Of a stretch of DNA of 64,000 nucleotides, positions 1-10,891 are shown one piece after another. The position numbers were made by a program, and so were the translations under genes. The notes under the pieces are model-generated. The model saw only the letters and a program-made list of their open reading frames with translations, did no database searches and was not told the origin of the DNA. This DNA is from Brachypodium distachyon (lineage: Eukaryota > Streptophyta > Magnoliopsida > Poales > Poaceae), in assembly GCF_000005505.3 (NCBI RefSeq), contig NC_016131.3, positions 16,451,501-16,515,500 of the forward strand, in the 5' to 3' direction. The first letter of the stretch is position 1. Each line of letters starts with the position of its first letter.

Positions 1-1440
1 GAACGGAGGGAATGTATTTTTCTTTTTACTGTCAGGACCATTCGCCTAATCCAGAATATGATTTCTTACAGCAATGCATGCCCGGTTGATCGGAAAGAGA
101 TAGAGAGATGGAAAGTCAGCTCGAACATCCCTCTCCACGTCATAAAACCGCCCCCAAAATGAAACTATCATGCATCAATGGATGCCATCAGACATGCTGC
201 ATGTAGTAGCAACGACGTAAATACGCGCGCGCCGGCGTGCTCCGTAGTCAACCGGGGTTTTATGGCACGTACGACCGCTTCCCACGATCGAATTCGAATG
301 ATGCTTATCATTCCTTCGGTTAATCAGTCAATTGAACCGATCCGGCATGCGTGGTGTCGATCGGTCGATCCATCCGCGCCATGCACGCGCGCCCTGGACA
401 GCGAACGAGCGAGCGCGAAAGCGGTGCCGACGCCGGCCGTCCCGTGGCTCTGCGCGCGCCCCGGGAGCGCGCTCGGAACGCCGGCGCGCGCACGTAATCG
501 GCGCCGGTCGCGCTCACGCTTAAGACAATGGAAAGCCTGCCGCCGTGCGCGCGTACGTCGGGACGCCGCGCCGGCCGGGAAGGGGGTCTTTTTGCTGCCG
601 TCCGTCCGTTCGTTTCGGCTGGGCACTCGGCAGATTTCTCGACGTGACCGGCCGGCCGGTGTGCATTTAACCCGGGTGAGGACCCGGCCGTTTCGGTGCA
701 CGTACTTGCGTACCGATCGAGCTTTAGCTAGGATCAGTACCGCACGTTGAGGTACAGTACGTGCGTGGGGGCGCCGCCCCGCATGATGCGTAGATCAATG
801 GGGCCTGGCAAAGTAACTAACGGACGACGATCGACAAGCATGGGTACCGGGTACGTACGGGCTGCAGGCTTGCAGCTAGCCACTCCAGCCGCTAGTGCGT
901 ACGGTGCGGCTAGATCGGACGGCCAAGGACGTACGTCGTGGGAACGTCGGGACCGACTTTAATTAATTTACGGGTTCGCTATTTCTTAGGCGACCGAGAA
1001 ATAACTATTTCTTAGTCGATGATAACAAACTTTGATTCAATCATTAAGATTCGTGTAAGATTAGTATAGATCCAATGGATAAGAAAATTTTCATTGGTCG
1101 GTTACGATTGTCGACTGAGAAATAACTATTTTTTAGTCGATTGAGAAATAGACACTCCCTTTAATTTAACATCGTTGATCGTCGGGGCCGACTTGTTAGC
1201 GACGGTTGCAGATCCGGTCACGATCAGTCAACTCTGAGATTTACTCTTGTTGAAAAGACAAAATAAAATACAGGCCGTATGACCCGAGGAACGCCAAGGG
1301 TTGGGTTTTATCGGGTGAATCATTACCAAACCCTACGTTGGGTAAAATCGACACCTTTTCTTTTGAGAATGTTAAGATTGTCTTTTTTAAAGGGAAACTG
1401 GTACAATACTAACATCTGGGCCTTTTTTTGTGTGCTTGTG
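1..1440. other. Intergenic, no gene recognised
   Basis: No reading frame here resembles a known protein. Positions 220-720 are GC-rich and rich in short palindromes and CpG, so overlapping open frames occur on both strands by composition alone. This could be the promoter or 5' end of a gene outside the window. A hairpin-type repeat sits at about 980-1160 and is listed separately. Confidence 0.5.
980..1160. repeat. Inverted-repeat element (MITE-like)
   Basis: The motif TATTTCTTAGTCGA and its inverse TCGACTGAGAAATA recur at both ends of about 170 bp of AT-rich DNA, so the segment can fold back on itself. A related arrangement with GAGAAGTCGACT-type ends lies at about 27365-27540. The pattern fits a small non-autonomous DNA transposon. 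Superfamily and exact ends were not determined. Confidence 0.4.
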
Positions 1441-1449
1441 CCACTGTGA

Positions 1450-1690
1450 TCTAGTCAAAATCACGAATTAGCCCAGTTGATTTAAAGAAACTTATCAGCC
1501 CAGCCCAGCCCAACCCAGCCGCATAGTATAGCCCTTAAAATACGAGGCCGCATAGGCACGAAAATAGCATATTTCCACCGCCCGCTATTTCCCTTTGCCC
1601 ACCAAATTAAAGGATCCCAAAACCATCCCAAATCGCCACCACTTTTCCCCTCCAATCCAATTGTCGAAACAAACGTTGGCACAGAACAGA
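1450..1690 (+). repeat. Second, decayed copy of the ORC6 promoter region
   Basis: This segment matches the region just upstream of ORC6 (about 4663-4905) in the same order. Shared blocks include an AGCCCAGTTGATT block, CAGCCCAACCCA runs, GCCGCATAGGC, CGCTATTTCCCTTTGCCC and AGGATCCCAAAACCATCCCA. The copy lacks the poly-A tract, and its E2F-like site reads GGCACGAAAA where ORC6 has GGCGCGAAAA. Similarity ends near 1690, before any coding sequence. The F-box gene lies between the two copies. Confidence 0.75.
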
Positions 1691-2531
1691 TGCAAGTGTG
1701 TACTTGCTTACATTGTTTCAATGACTATCTCCAATTGTGTCAACAATTCCTCATCCAGCTCCAGGGATGAGTCCCCAATCCTTGACTACCCAAGCACTGC
1801 CCCCTTTTTATCCCACTTTGAAAACCTTACTCCTTTATGATCCAGAGAGTGGTTACCACCATATGAAATATATAAATAGGCCAACCTTGTTATTCTTGCT
1901 ATAAGTTATAGCCTTATAGGTCAAGTGGTCTTGAGTTCTTTTCATGGCATTATTGCTATGCATGTAGATTGTGGGATCTACGTCTTAACAGTTCGAGTGT
2001 GGATATAGATATTGAGAGACGGAATTCGGAATTGGTATTCCCAGCCCTCCGGGCTCGGCTCCATTTTGCCTCGAATTCGCCCACACCCCATCTCTTACTG
2101 GTTCGTTTCATAACAGAAAAAAGAAGAAACAGGACCCTTGATTTGGCTGTGAACTAAATTCGGTGTCTGGAGATTACTCACGGGCCATGCATGCAAGTTT
2201 AGATATCTGATCTTAATTTGGCTGTGAACTGAATCATGATTTCCTTGTACGACGGTCGTGGTTTATATGATGATTAATCAACTGTTCTCTCCTTGACAGG
2301 CAAGCACCATGTGGAGACCTTCTGAGCATGATTAAAAAGGAGAAACAAGCTAGCTAGAGACAAACTCAAACCATACCTATATACATATACCATTCATAAA
2401 TTACAATCATTTTGTAGAATATAAAAGGGTTCGGCAGGCATGCAAACTCCAACGGGGAGCAGCCAAAACGGAAAATACGGCCAGATGCCATACAAAAAAG
2501 CAGACACCAACAACAATGGAGCTACTCGGCT
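1691..2531. other. Spacer and probable F-box gene 3' UTR
   Basis: No gene is recognised in this AT-rich DNA. The part from about 2300 to 2531 is likely 3' UTR of the F-box gene, which is read from the opposite strand. A short direct repeat, TTTGGCTGTGAACT, occurs near 2140 and 2217. Confidence 0.4.
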
Positions 2532-4001
2532 TCAGCACCAGTGTACGACATCTGCGTGGAACTGGAGAGCTAGTGGTTTATTTACACCTGCACGGATCAT
2601 CGATGCAAAGAACCTCGATAGCATGCCTCTCCAACTCCAAGTGACAGTGTTCTTGTCGGAACGACTGGAGTCCTGATCGCCACTGTGCTCAACAAAGGGG
2701 AAGAACCATGCCGCGTGAGTCCGGTCGCTGATGGGCCATTTGCTGGAGATCCGGGAGACGACCTTGGTCCTCATGTCATACACCCCACAGGTGGTTCGAA
2801 GAGGGCATATGCTGGCCGGCCGGCCGCGAAACCAGCTCGGGTCGCAGTCGGCGAAGTATATCTTGGACGACGACGACGGCGACGACGACAAGGTGCTGCT
2901 GTCAATGCTCATGGCCTTGGAGCAGTCCGCGCTGAGGAAAAGCACCTCGCCGTCGTCCAGCCTCTGCAGCTCCACCCACCGTCCGCCGCCGTCCTTGTCC
3001 ATGTCCGCCGCCTCGAACACCTTGAACGCCATGGTCTTGGCCGCCGCCGCCGCGCTCTCGGGGTTCCAGCGGACCTTGTAAGGGACGATCCAGCGCACCA
3101 GGCGCAGCCTGTCGCCGCGCGCGGAGGTGGCCAGGTAGCTCCTCCGGCCGCAGGGCAGGCTGGCGTACGCCCCGTCCAGCTGGTCGGCGTTGGCGCGGAT
3201 GACGTGGCCGACACGTGGCTCCACCTCCACGTCAGCGGCGGTACTCCCGAGCCGCCGGATGATGTCGTGCGCGACGAGGTCGCCGCCCGGGGTCACCGTA
3301 TACGCCCGGCCCTGGAAGACGGCCATGTCCTCGTACCGGATGGCGTCGCCGGCGAAGGGGGAGATGACCTGGCCCGTTGACCACGCCCAGGTGGCGTCGT
3401 TGTTGTTGTCAGCTGGACGGCAGCAGGCCACGCCGGGAGGGAGGCCGTGGTGGCTGATCAAGGCGGCGATCGCGTCGTCTCGCGTTGACACGATCAGCTT
3501 CCGGATTTTGAACTCGTCAGAGCTGCTCCCGGAGGAAGAAGACGACGACGAAGAAGAAGAAGAATAAGGTTGCAAATCATGGCGGATTGCGGGGGGCTTG
3601 CAGTGTCCGGGGAGCCTGAGGATTTCGCCGGAGAGAGGGTTCTTAAGGTAATGGCGGCCGTCGGCGTCCTTGAACAGTAGCCAGCCCATGTTGGCAGACA
3701 GTAGCGGCGCCTGCTGGGCAGGAATGCGGTGGAGCTCGCCGTCCGGGAGGCTCCGGAAGGTGTCCCCTTTGGCGTCGACGATCTTGAGCCACGGCAGCGT
3801 CGGGGGACTCGGCAACGACGATTGCAGTACAGGTTTGGCGGCGTAGCGCCAATGGCGGCAGACCAAGGCGAAGCGGGCGCGGTCGGCGTAGGAAGGCAGC
3901 CGCGGCAGGACGAGGCCGGCGAGATCCGCCGGCAGGTCAGACCATAGCGAGCACGGCGTCGCCGGCTCGTCGCCAACGGCTTTGCTCGCGCTGCCGGCCA
4001 T
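2532..4001 (-). CDS. F-box protein with DUF295-type C-terminal region
   Basis: This is a single-exon gene of 489 residues. An F-box-like segment lies at about residues 16-56 (LWSDLPADLAGLVLPRLPS, then a CRHWR motif). The rest resembles the plant DUF295 beta-propeller-like region, including a late GVYDMRTKVVSRIS stretch and an SDRTHAAWFFP motif. F-box proteins join SCF ubiquitin ligases through SKP1, with the C-terminal region presumed to choose the substrate. A serine-rich run at about residues 147-160 is encoded by a trinucleotide-rich tract. The start at 4001 is the first ATG of the long frame and directly precedes the F-box. In grasses this family is large, fast-evolving and often lineage-specific, so no target can be named. 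It sits between ORC6 and the duplicated ORC6 promoter. Confidence 0.85.
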   Translation of the reverse strand: MAGSASKAVGDEPATPCSLWSDLPADLAGLVLPRLPSYADRARFALVCRHWRYAAKPVLQSSLPSPPTLPWLKIVDAKGDTFRSLPDGELHRIPAQQAPLLSANMGWLLFKDADGRHYLKNPLSGEILRLPGHCKPPAIRHDLQPYSSSSSSSSSSSGSSSDEFKIRKLIVSTRDDAIAALISHHGLPPGVACCRPADNNNDATWAWSTGQVISPFAGDAIRYEDMAVFQGRAYTVTPGGDLVAHDIIRRLGSTAADVEVEPRVGHVIRANADQLDGAYASLPCGRRSYLATSARGDRLRLVRWIVPYKVRWNPESAAAAAKTMAFKVFEAADMDKDGGGRWVELQRLDDGEVLFLSADCSKAMSIDSSTLSSSPSSSSKIYFADCDPSWFRGRPASICPLRTTCGVYDMRTKVVSRISSKWPISDRTHAAWFFPFVEHSGDQDSSRSDKNTVTWSWRGMLSRFFASMIRAGVNKPLALQFHADVVHWC

Positions 4002-4662
4002 GGATCGATGGATGGGTTGATTTGATCCGATGGTCGATCGAGCAGCTGCTAGCTAGCTAATTAAGGAACTCTGGTACAAGCTGGTCTCAAACAGGAGACC
4101 GAGATGCTACGCGTGACGGATTACAAGAGCAGGTTAAACCCAATTCGAATCGGTTAATTAGGTTGACCGATTGTGTTTATTAATCAATTACGCGATGAAC
4201 CATTACAATTCAGGGTGGTCCGGCCGAGCCTGCGAAAATATCGCCGTTTCCGAGACCGCAGCCCGAGCAGAGCTCGTGGTGCCGTCGAGTCCGAAATCAA
4301 GCTCGGTCGGAAATTTGGGCAAGCTCGGGAAGCCCGCAACCGCTCGACGAGCCTAACCACTGCCATGTGGGGTCCCCTGTTTCGGTATATAGGGCCTACA
4401 CGTTTCTCTGCGTCCACAAATTAACCAATGGTAACATGAGTGAGTTTTGTCACAAAAATTACAGTATCACATTATATTGGTTGAGCGTTCTAGAAATATT
4501 GCATAGGCCCTGTATACCAAAATGGATGAAGTACTCTGTATTAGATTTGGAAGCCCTGAACAATCGCTCATTTTGCACACGCCGGCCTTGCAAATCCTAA
4601 CATCTGAACTCTGAAGGTTCGCAAAAGCAAATGTACGAAGTGGCATTACAGATGACACACAT

Positions 4663-4976
4663 GGTCAAGAATCAGCCCAGTTGATTAAAAAAACCCATCA
4701 ACCCAGCCTAGCCCAACCCAACCCACTGGCACTACTGGCTCTGAAAGAAAAAAAAAAAAAAAAAAAAAAAAAACACGAAGCCGCATAGGCGCGAAAAATA
4801 GGATATTCCCACCGCGCGCTATTTCCCTTTGCCCGCCAAAAGGATCCCAAAACCATCCCAGATCGCCGCTACTTCTTGCCCCCAAATCCAATGACGAAAC
4901 TGTCTCCCGCTCCCGCTCCCGCTCCCGCTCCTTCCCCTCTCTCTCCGCGCCAATCCCCACCAACCCACCGGCGGCC
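4663..4976 (+). promoter_or_regulatory. ORC6 promoter and 5' UTR
   Basis: This segment precedes the ORC6 start codon. It contains a run of about 29 adenines near 4745-4773, an E2F-like site, a GCGCGC-containing block and a hexamer repeat (GCTCCC) at about 4906-4931, probably in the 5' UTR. Its 4663-4905 part is duplicated at 1450-1690. Confidence 0.6.
4789..4798. promoter_or_regulatory. E2F-binding site (candidate)
   Basis: GGCGCGAAAA, read on the other strand as TTTTCGCGCC, fits the E2F consensus TTTSSCGC. It lies about 180 bp before the ORC6 start codon. Plant pre-replication-complete genes are commonly E2F-controlled at G1/S, so the context is apt. Function is inferred. Confidence 0.6.
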
Positions 4977-7226
4977 ATGGACATGTCAGCGATCGCCGCC
5001 CGCCTCGGCCTCTCCGGGTCCCGCCCCGTCGTCCGCAAGGCGGCCGAGCTCCGCCGCCTCTGCGACATCACCTTCGACTCCTCCGTCCTCGGCATCGTAA
5101 GCAGCCCGCGCCGTCCCCCCTCTCTTTCTCTCCCCGTTCGATCTCTTTCCCCTGCGTGTCTCTGATGTTCGTCTTCGCGCAGGGCGAGGTGTGCAAGGCC
5201 ATCATCTGCCTCGAAATCGCCGCGACCAAGTGAGTTTTTTTGTTTGCGCTGCAGCTGTTCGACGAATTGCCCCTTTTTCGGTTATAGTGTGTGACATGTT
5301 TGTTGTATCTGTCCATTACGCAGGTTTCAGGTGGTATTTGATCGGGCTGAGGCGGTGCGGATGAGTGGGATGTCGGACAAGGCGTACATCAGATCGTTCA
5401 ACTCGCTGCAGAATGGCCTTGGCGTCAAGTACGCCCATTTGCACTTTCTCTCACAAATTGATGCCTCAAGTAATCACGCTTGATGAATCGAGCAACATTT
5501 CTTCATGTAGGACAACACTTGATGTGCGTGAATTGGGCATCCAGTTCGGCTGTGTCAGGCTGATACCTTTTGTGCAGAAGGGATTGGCACTGTAAGTCTT
5601 CTCTCTTTTGTTCTGAAGGTTAACTTGCTGTTGACAGTCAACTGAGTCTGCAATGTTTGTGAGATGCAAAGGGTTCGATGCTTGAATGGTGTACTGAGGG
5701 CAACATCTGTATGTTTCAGCTACAAGGAGCGTTTTTTGGCTGCACTGCCTCCTTCTCGCAGATCAAGCACCGACTTTGGCCGGCCAGTGTTTACGGCAGC
5801 AGCATTCTATTTATGTGCAAGGAGGCATAAGGTCATAACTTGATCAGTAACAACGGTCCATCTTGCATGTTTGTTACAGGCATGTCAATGATTTGCTTCT
5901 TGTAGTACTGAAGCTTTCCTGATTTTGCCTGTAGCTCAAAGTTGACAAGCTGAAGCTAATTGATCTTTGTGGTACATCTAGCTCTGAATTTACAACGGTA
6001 ATGGACTTGAATAAATCTCGTCTCTGCATATAGTTGTTCCTACCGGCATCTCATCCATGCTAGTGTGTGGTCAATTGCATGTTTCATTGGTGCTATGAAT
6101 GTCCTGTTTTAACTGTTATCTGTGCTTATTGCAGGTTTCAACATCCATGGGAGACCTTTGTTTTGATGTTTTTGGGATAGCCAAGGAGAAGAAGGATCCA
6201 ACGTCCATCAAAGGGAATAGAGGTATCTGCACATGCTCTATCATTGATGCAAACATTGTTCATATACGTGGAGAAAACAATTTGTCATGCCACAGCTAGT
6301 ATGGTTGTACAGAGTTTGTGGATTCCTATATTTGACAACTTGTAATTTGTAATTGTTGATGCAGAACTGCTGGATGTTTTGCCAAGTAAAAGGAGACACG
6401 AGGACGATAGTGATCATTCCTCTGATGAATCATCGGGGGATGACCAAGATGAGCTAGATGTATGAACCTCCTTCATGTTTGTTACTTTTCATGTATTCAT
6501 CTCTAAATAGTATTACTTGTGAAATGTATGACAGAAAGCTAAAAGATATTTCATACTTAGCACTCTTAGCTAATGGATGCATGATCTGATAAAGTTGCAT
6601 GTATATACTAGATGGCTGAAAAGAACAGATGCAAATGCATCATGTTACCTGTATTAGCGGTTCGTTTGGTAGCAGCTATGAACTTGTCTTGAAGCTCGAA
6701 TGAATGCAGGGATATTTTGTACAATCTGTGTATCAAATGCATCTACTCATCTACATAACTTGGACCATAGACTTGCAGCTAGTGATTGTTACAGCTTCCG
6801 GTTTGCTGAGCATGTGGATCCTTTAGCATTTTCCTGATGAGAAAGCTTTGATCGACATTTGGTTGATTTTTTTTTGTGTGGCAGTTGGATGTTTTATGCA
6901 ATTTTCGTTTCCTTATTCTGACTGCTACCTGTCTGTCCCAATTTCAGTTACCAACTCACAAAAGGCACAAGAAGATGGAAAAAGAAGTATACAATCAGTG
7001 GAAGTCTTCAGTTCTCTCCACCAACAAGCAAACAAAACCAGGTTTGGACTTCAGAATTCTCTACATCCCTGTCTAGTAACTCTTGTATCTGCATGGCCCA
7101 TGAGCTAAATCTACTTGTCTCATTTTTCTGGTAGACCCTACGAAGCCCAGGAAGCAAGCTCGGCTTAACTTCCAGAAGAAGCCGTCAGATGCCCCCTTGG
7201 AAGTATCATCAGCAGCAGTCAACTAA
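4977..7226 (+). CDS. ORC6: Origin recognition complex subunit 6
   Basis: ORC6 is part of the six-subunit complex that marks replication origins and loads the MCM helicase in the nucleus. Ten exons are inferred: 4977-5096, 5183-5229, 5324-5428, 5511-5591, 5720-5831, 5935-5997, 6135-6222, 6365-6459, 6948-7041 and 7135-7226. All have GT-AG borders, and the sum of 897 nt gives 298 residues, near the usual plant length. The N-terminal half carries the TFIIB-like cyclin-fold region of ORC6 (for example VRKAAELRRLCDITFDSSVLG and VRLIPFVQKGLALYKERFL). An acidic, serine-rich linker (DDSDHSSDESSGDDQDELD) is followed by a basic tail with KPRKQARLNFQKK. The start is the first ATG after the promoter; a second in-frame ATG is two codons later. 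Probably cell-cycle regulated. Confidence 0.93.
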
Positions 7227-7490
7227 ATTAATCTGAGAACCCGAGTCGCTGGAAACGAGACTGAAATTGCTCTAAATCTAGTTCCGGATGCCGAAAGGGC
7301 ACTTCTGGGGCTCTTCCCCTCTTCATTTTTGGTATGTTCGTTCGTATGGCGCTGACAGTGATACGTTGGCTGTTCATGGCAAAATGACCTATCAGCGAAC
7401 ATTCTTTTGTAAATGATGATTGCGTGCGTGTCTGTTCATGCACACGTTGAATAATTAGATAATTTTGATGAATATTTAATAAAAAAACAA
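7227..7490. other. ORC6 3' UTR and junction with retrotransposon
   Basis: The first part of this AT-rich sequence is probably the ORC6 3' UTR. The left border of the copia remnant was placed near 7490 because the minus-strand LTR-like sequence can end there in ACA. No target-site duplication matching the right border was found, so the border is approximate. Confidence 0.35.
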
Positions 7491-10400
7491 TGTGTAAAAC
7501 AAGTAGCATATTATATCATGCAAACTAGACAAATTAAATAGCAACCCACAGCAATAAAACTCATTTAATTTCACGGCATGAATAATAGAACTACCAATCA
7601 AAATCAACGAGAAAGAGTAGATTACGTACGGTGCTGTACTTTTTTCTTGTGTTTGTTTGTTGAGGTCGGTGACGAGTCCGGCAGCGTCGATGTCCACGCC
7701 GGCAGCAGCAGCATCCTTGACTACCTCCTGGGCAGCGGCCAGCGTCTGTGCAGTAGCAGTTGCCTGGGCATGGAGTTGGGCAGCCTGCTGCTGCTGAGCT
7801 AGAGCGGTAGCCTGAGCCGCGGGATCTCCGAGGTCGTCGGCCATTGGTGATAAAGATGCCGATGAAATAGGGACGTGAAGAAGCGAGTAGTCGCGTGAGA
7901 ACGCTCCCCAAAAACCTTATCGACCGTCTCCTGGGTAAGATCTCGAAGGTCGGGGTTCCGGAGGCTTCCTCTCCTGGCGATCTGTGCACGCAGTCGACGG
8001 GGTGGAGTAACAGTTGGCGGCGAACAACGAGATTGGATGGTAGGCGTGGCGGCTAGGAAATCAAAACCGACTCCGCAATTATCGGGATTTGTTACGCGTC
8101 CGCAACGGATTCCGACTGTCAAAAAGATAGCACGACCCCGCTCCGCACCGACCCGGCACGAATCGAAATCGAAACCGATCCACGAAACGCGGCGCGCGCG
8201 TGGCGTGGCGAGGTGAGGCGAGCGGAGGAGGAGCGCGCGTGGGGATTTTCCTTGCTCACTTGCTCAAGAGGTGAGAACCAACATAACTTATATATTGGTC
8301 CAACTCCCACTAAACTAGTAAGGTGAGACTATTCCCACTTTCTCATCCCACTCCATGAATGGGCTTTTGAGATTTTTCAGAAATTAATTTTACATTGGGC
8401 CTTGGGTCTAACCCAAAATTCCCACAATCCCCCACAATATCTCATAAGCACATAAAATTGCCATTGATCCAAAATTCTGTTTTTAATATACAAACGTTTC
8501 AGTGGAGACCGGTTAAGGTTGAACATCCACCTAAACAAATAGTTTCACTCACGCACAACTAAACAATGGACAAATCTTAAATTGTCAGTTTTCTGTGTTA
8601 GAGATTCACTAAATTGTTGTCTGGTACTGGGCTGCCGAATGCTACCCCGCGGTGTGGAGCGTATAAGTCATTCTCCAGGCCTTTTCATGAGCTTACTAGA
8701 GACCACCCAAATCTCATAGACTGCGACCAACAGTCAGGCTCATATAGATGTGTTCTTTAAAGACTACTCTGTAGGACAGTATCTCCCTTGCAAATTAATG
8801 CAACGCGTTAGAACACATTAAGTTAAACAACCTACCATACAGTACACGAGAGTAATGCATCGTCAACGGAGTGGGATAAAGAATGTACACTCTCCTCAGT
8901 TATCCAATGACTTGTTTCCCAGGTTCTAATTCACGGGATCTCCGATCACATAGGTTGGTTTAACGCCATGGTAACTCACGTGGGTCGCAACTCCATCTCC
9001 CTTGATGCAGATTCTATCACATTCCTTAATAGAACCTTTGTAAAGGGATCTGCCAGATTTTTAGACGTTGGGATATATCCCAAAGCTATTATTCCAGAAT
9101 TTCTCATTGCTTTGACAGATTTCAGACGTCTCCTGACGTGTCTTGATGACTTCATGTTATTTTTAGAACTGTTCACTTTGACTATCATAGTTTGATTGTC
9201 ACAGTTCATAAGAATCGCCGGTATTAGTTTTTCAACAATCGGCAAGTCCATCAAGAGCTCACGAAGCCAGTCGGATTCAACCATGGATGTATCTAATGCT
9301 GAAAGTTCTGCTTCCATTGTTGATCTGGTTAGATCGTTTGCTTGCAAGACTTCCATGAAACAGCGCCCTCTCCGAGTGTGAACACATATCCACTTGTGGC
9401 CTTTAACTCATCAACATCAGATATCTAGTTTCAATCACTATAACTCTCAAGTACCTTGGGGTACCCAGTATAGTGTATACCATAGCTCATTGTGCCCTTT
9501 AGATAGCGCATGACCCTCTTGAGTGCACTCTAATGATCATCTACTGGATTCTTATTGAACCAACTCAGTTTGCTCACAGCAAAAGAGATGTCAGGTCTAG
9601 TTGCGCTAGCCAAATACATGAGCCAACCAATAATCTGAGAATATCTCAGTTGGTCTCTTCCAATTTTGTGATTCTTTCGAAGCAGAATGCTTGAATCATA
9701 AAGAGTCGGAGAAGGTTTACAATCAGCATAGCCGAAACGACTCAAGATCTTTTCCACATAGTGAGATTGCAACAAAGTGATCTCACCATTGTCGCCTCTC
9801 ACGAGCTTGATGTTCAGAATAACATCAGCTACACCAAAGTCTTTCATGTCAAAGCACTTCGACAAGAAAGTCTTAACCTCTTCAATCACTTTGAGGTTGG
9901 TCCCAAATATTAGTATGTCATCGACATACAAATAAAGTATAACTCCCTTACCCCCACCATGGCGGTAGTATACACATTTGTCAGCTTCGTTTACAACAAA
10001 GCCGGCAGATGTTAAAGTTTTGTCAAACTTCTCATGTCATTGCTTAGGAGCTTGTTTCAGGCCATATAGAGACTTTAATAACTTACACACTTTGCCTTCA
10101 TGACCTTTTATTACAAATCCATCTGGCTGGTTCATGTAAATTTCCTCGTCCAACTCTCATGAGGAGCTACAGGTGAGTAAGTATCCTGCTGCTGCTGAGC
10201 TAGAGCGGCAGCCTGAGCCGCGGGATCTCCGAGGTCGTCGGCCATTGGTGATGAAGATGCCGACGAAACAGGGACATGAAGAAGCGAGCAGTCGCGTGAG
10301 AACGCTCCCCAAAAACCTTATCGACCGTCTCCCGGGCAGGATCTCGAAGGTCGGGGTTCCTGAGGCCTGCTCTCCTGGCGATCTGTGCACGTAGTCGACG

Positions 10401-10891
10401 GGATGGAGTAGCAGTTGGCGGCGAACATCGAGATTGGATCGTGGGCGTGACGGCTAGGGTTGTGGCGTGGTACGTCCGGTGGCCGCGGTCATCTTATTAT
10501 ATAGGCACGCAGGCGGACGGTTCGGTTTAGGAAACCAAAACCGACTCCGCAATTATCGGGATTTGCTATGCGTCCGCAACGAATTCTGACTGCCAAAAAG
10601 ATAAGCACGACCCCGCACCGACTCGGCACGAATCAAAATCGATCCACGAAATGCAGCGCGCGTGCATGCTTCGGGACGAGGCGAGGCGAGGAGGAGAAGC
10701 GCACGTGGGAATTTCCCTTGCTCATTTGCTCAAGAGGTGAGAACCAACATACCTTATATATTGGTCCAAGTTTCCCTTAACTAGTAAGGTAAGACTATTC
10801 CCACTTACTCATCCCATTTCATGAATGGGTTTTTAAAAATTTTCAAGAATTAATTTCAGATTGGACCCGTGACTGACCCAAAATTCCAACA
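7490..10891 (-). mobile_element. Ty1/copia LTR retrotransposon, internally deleted
   Basis: The element reads on the minus strand. The right end (5' LTR) starts at about 10891 with TGTTGGAATTTTGGGT. A related sequence starts at about 8427 with TGTGGGAATTTTGGGT (3' LTR), directly after a purine-rich TGTGGGGGAT tract. Both LTR copies share long blocks, including one encoding MADDLGDPAAQA (7844 and about 10245 downward). The internal part keeps only reverse transcriptase and RNase H. At about 10170-10180 the LTR is joined straight to mid reverse transcriptase, so gag, protease and integrase are missing. A dead, non-autonomous copy. Confidence 0.8.
8976..10168 (-). pseudogene. Copia reverse transcriptase/RNase H remnant
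   Basis: Reading leftward from about 10168, a copia reverse transcriptase is recognisable: [12 protein letters not shown], then the YVDDILIFG catalytic motif near 9931, then SATRPDISFAVSKLSWF. RNase H follows (STMEAELSALDTSMVESDWLRE and SKNLADPFTKVLLRN) and ends near 8976. A stop codon interrupts the frame after APKQ, where the family normally has tryptophan, and the frame breaks again between 9530 and 9356. No intact polyprotein remains. Confidence 0.85.

Noticed and set aside
178..750. 190-codon plus-strand frame and overlapping minus-strand frames
   Set aside because: Frames on both strands overlap in a GC-rich, CpG-rich stretch, are Arg/Ala/Pro-rich and show no domain; composition explains the lack of stops.
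2685..3380. 231-codon plus-strand frame
   Set aside because: It is antisense to the F-box gene and shows no family features; a shadow of GC-rich codons.
7578..7802. Plus-strand frame near the copia LTR
   Set aside because: Antisense to LTR sequence shared by both LTR copies.
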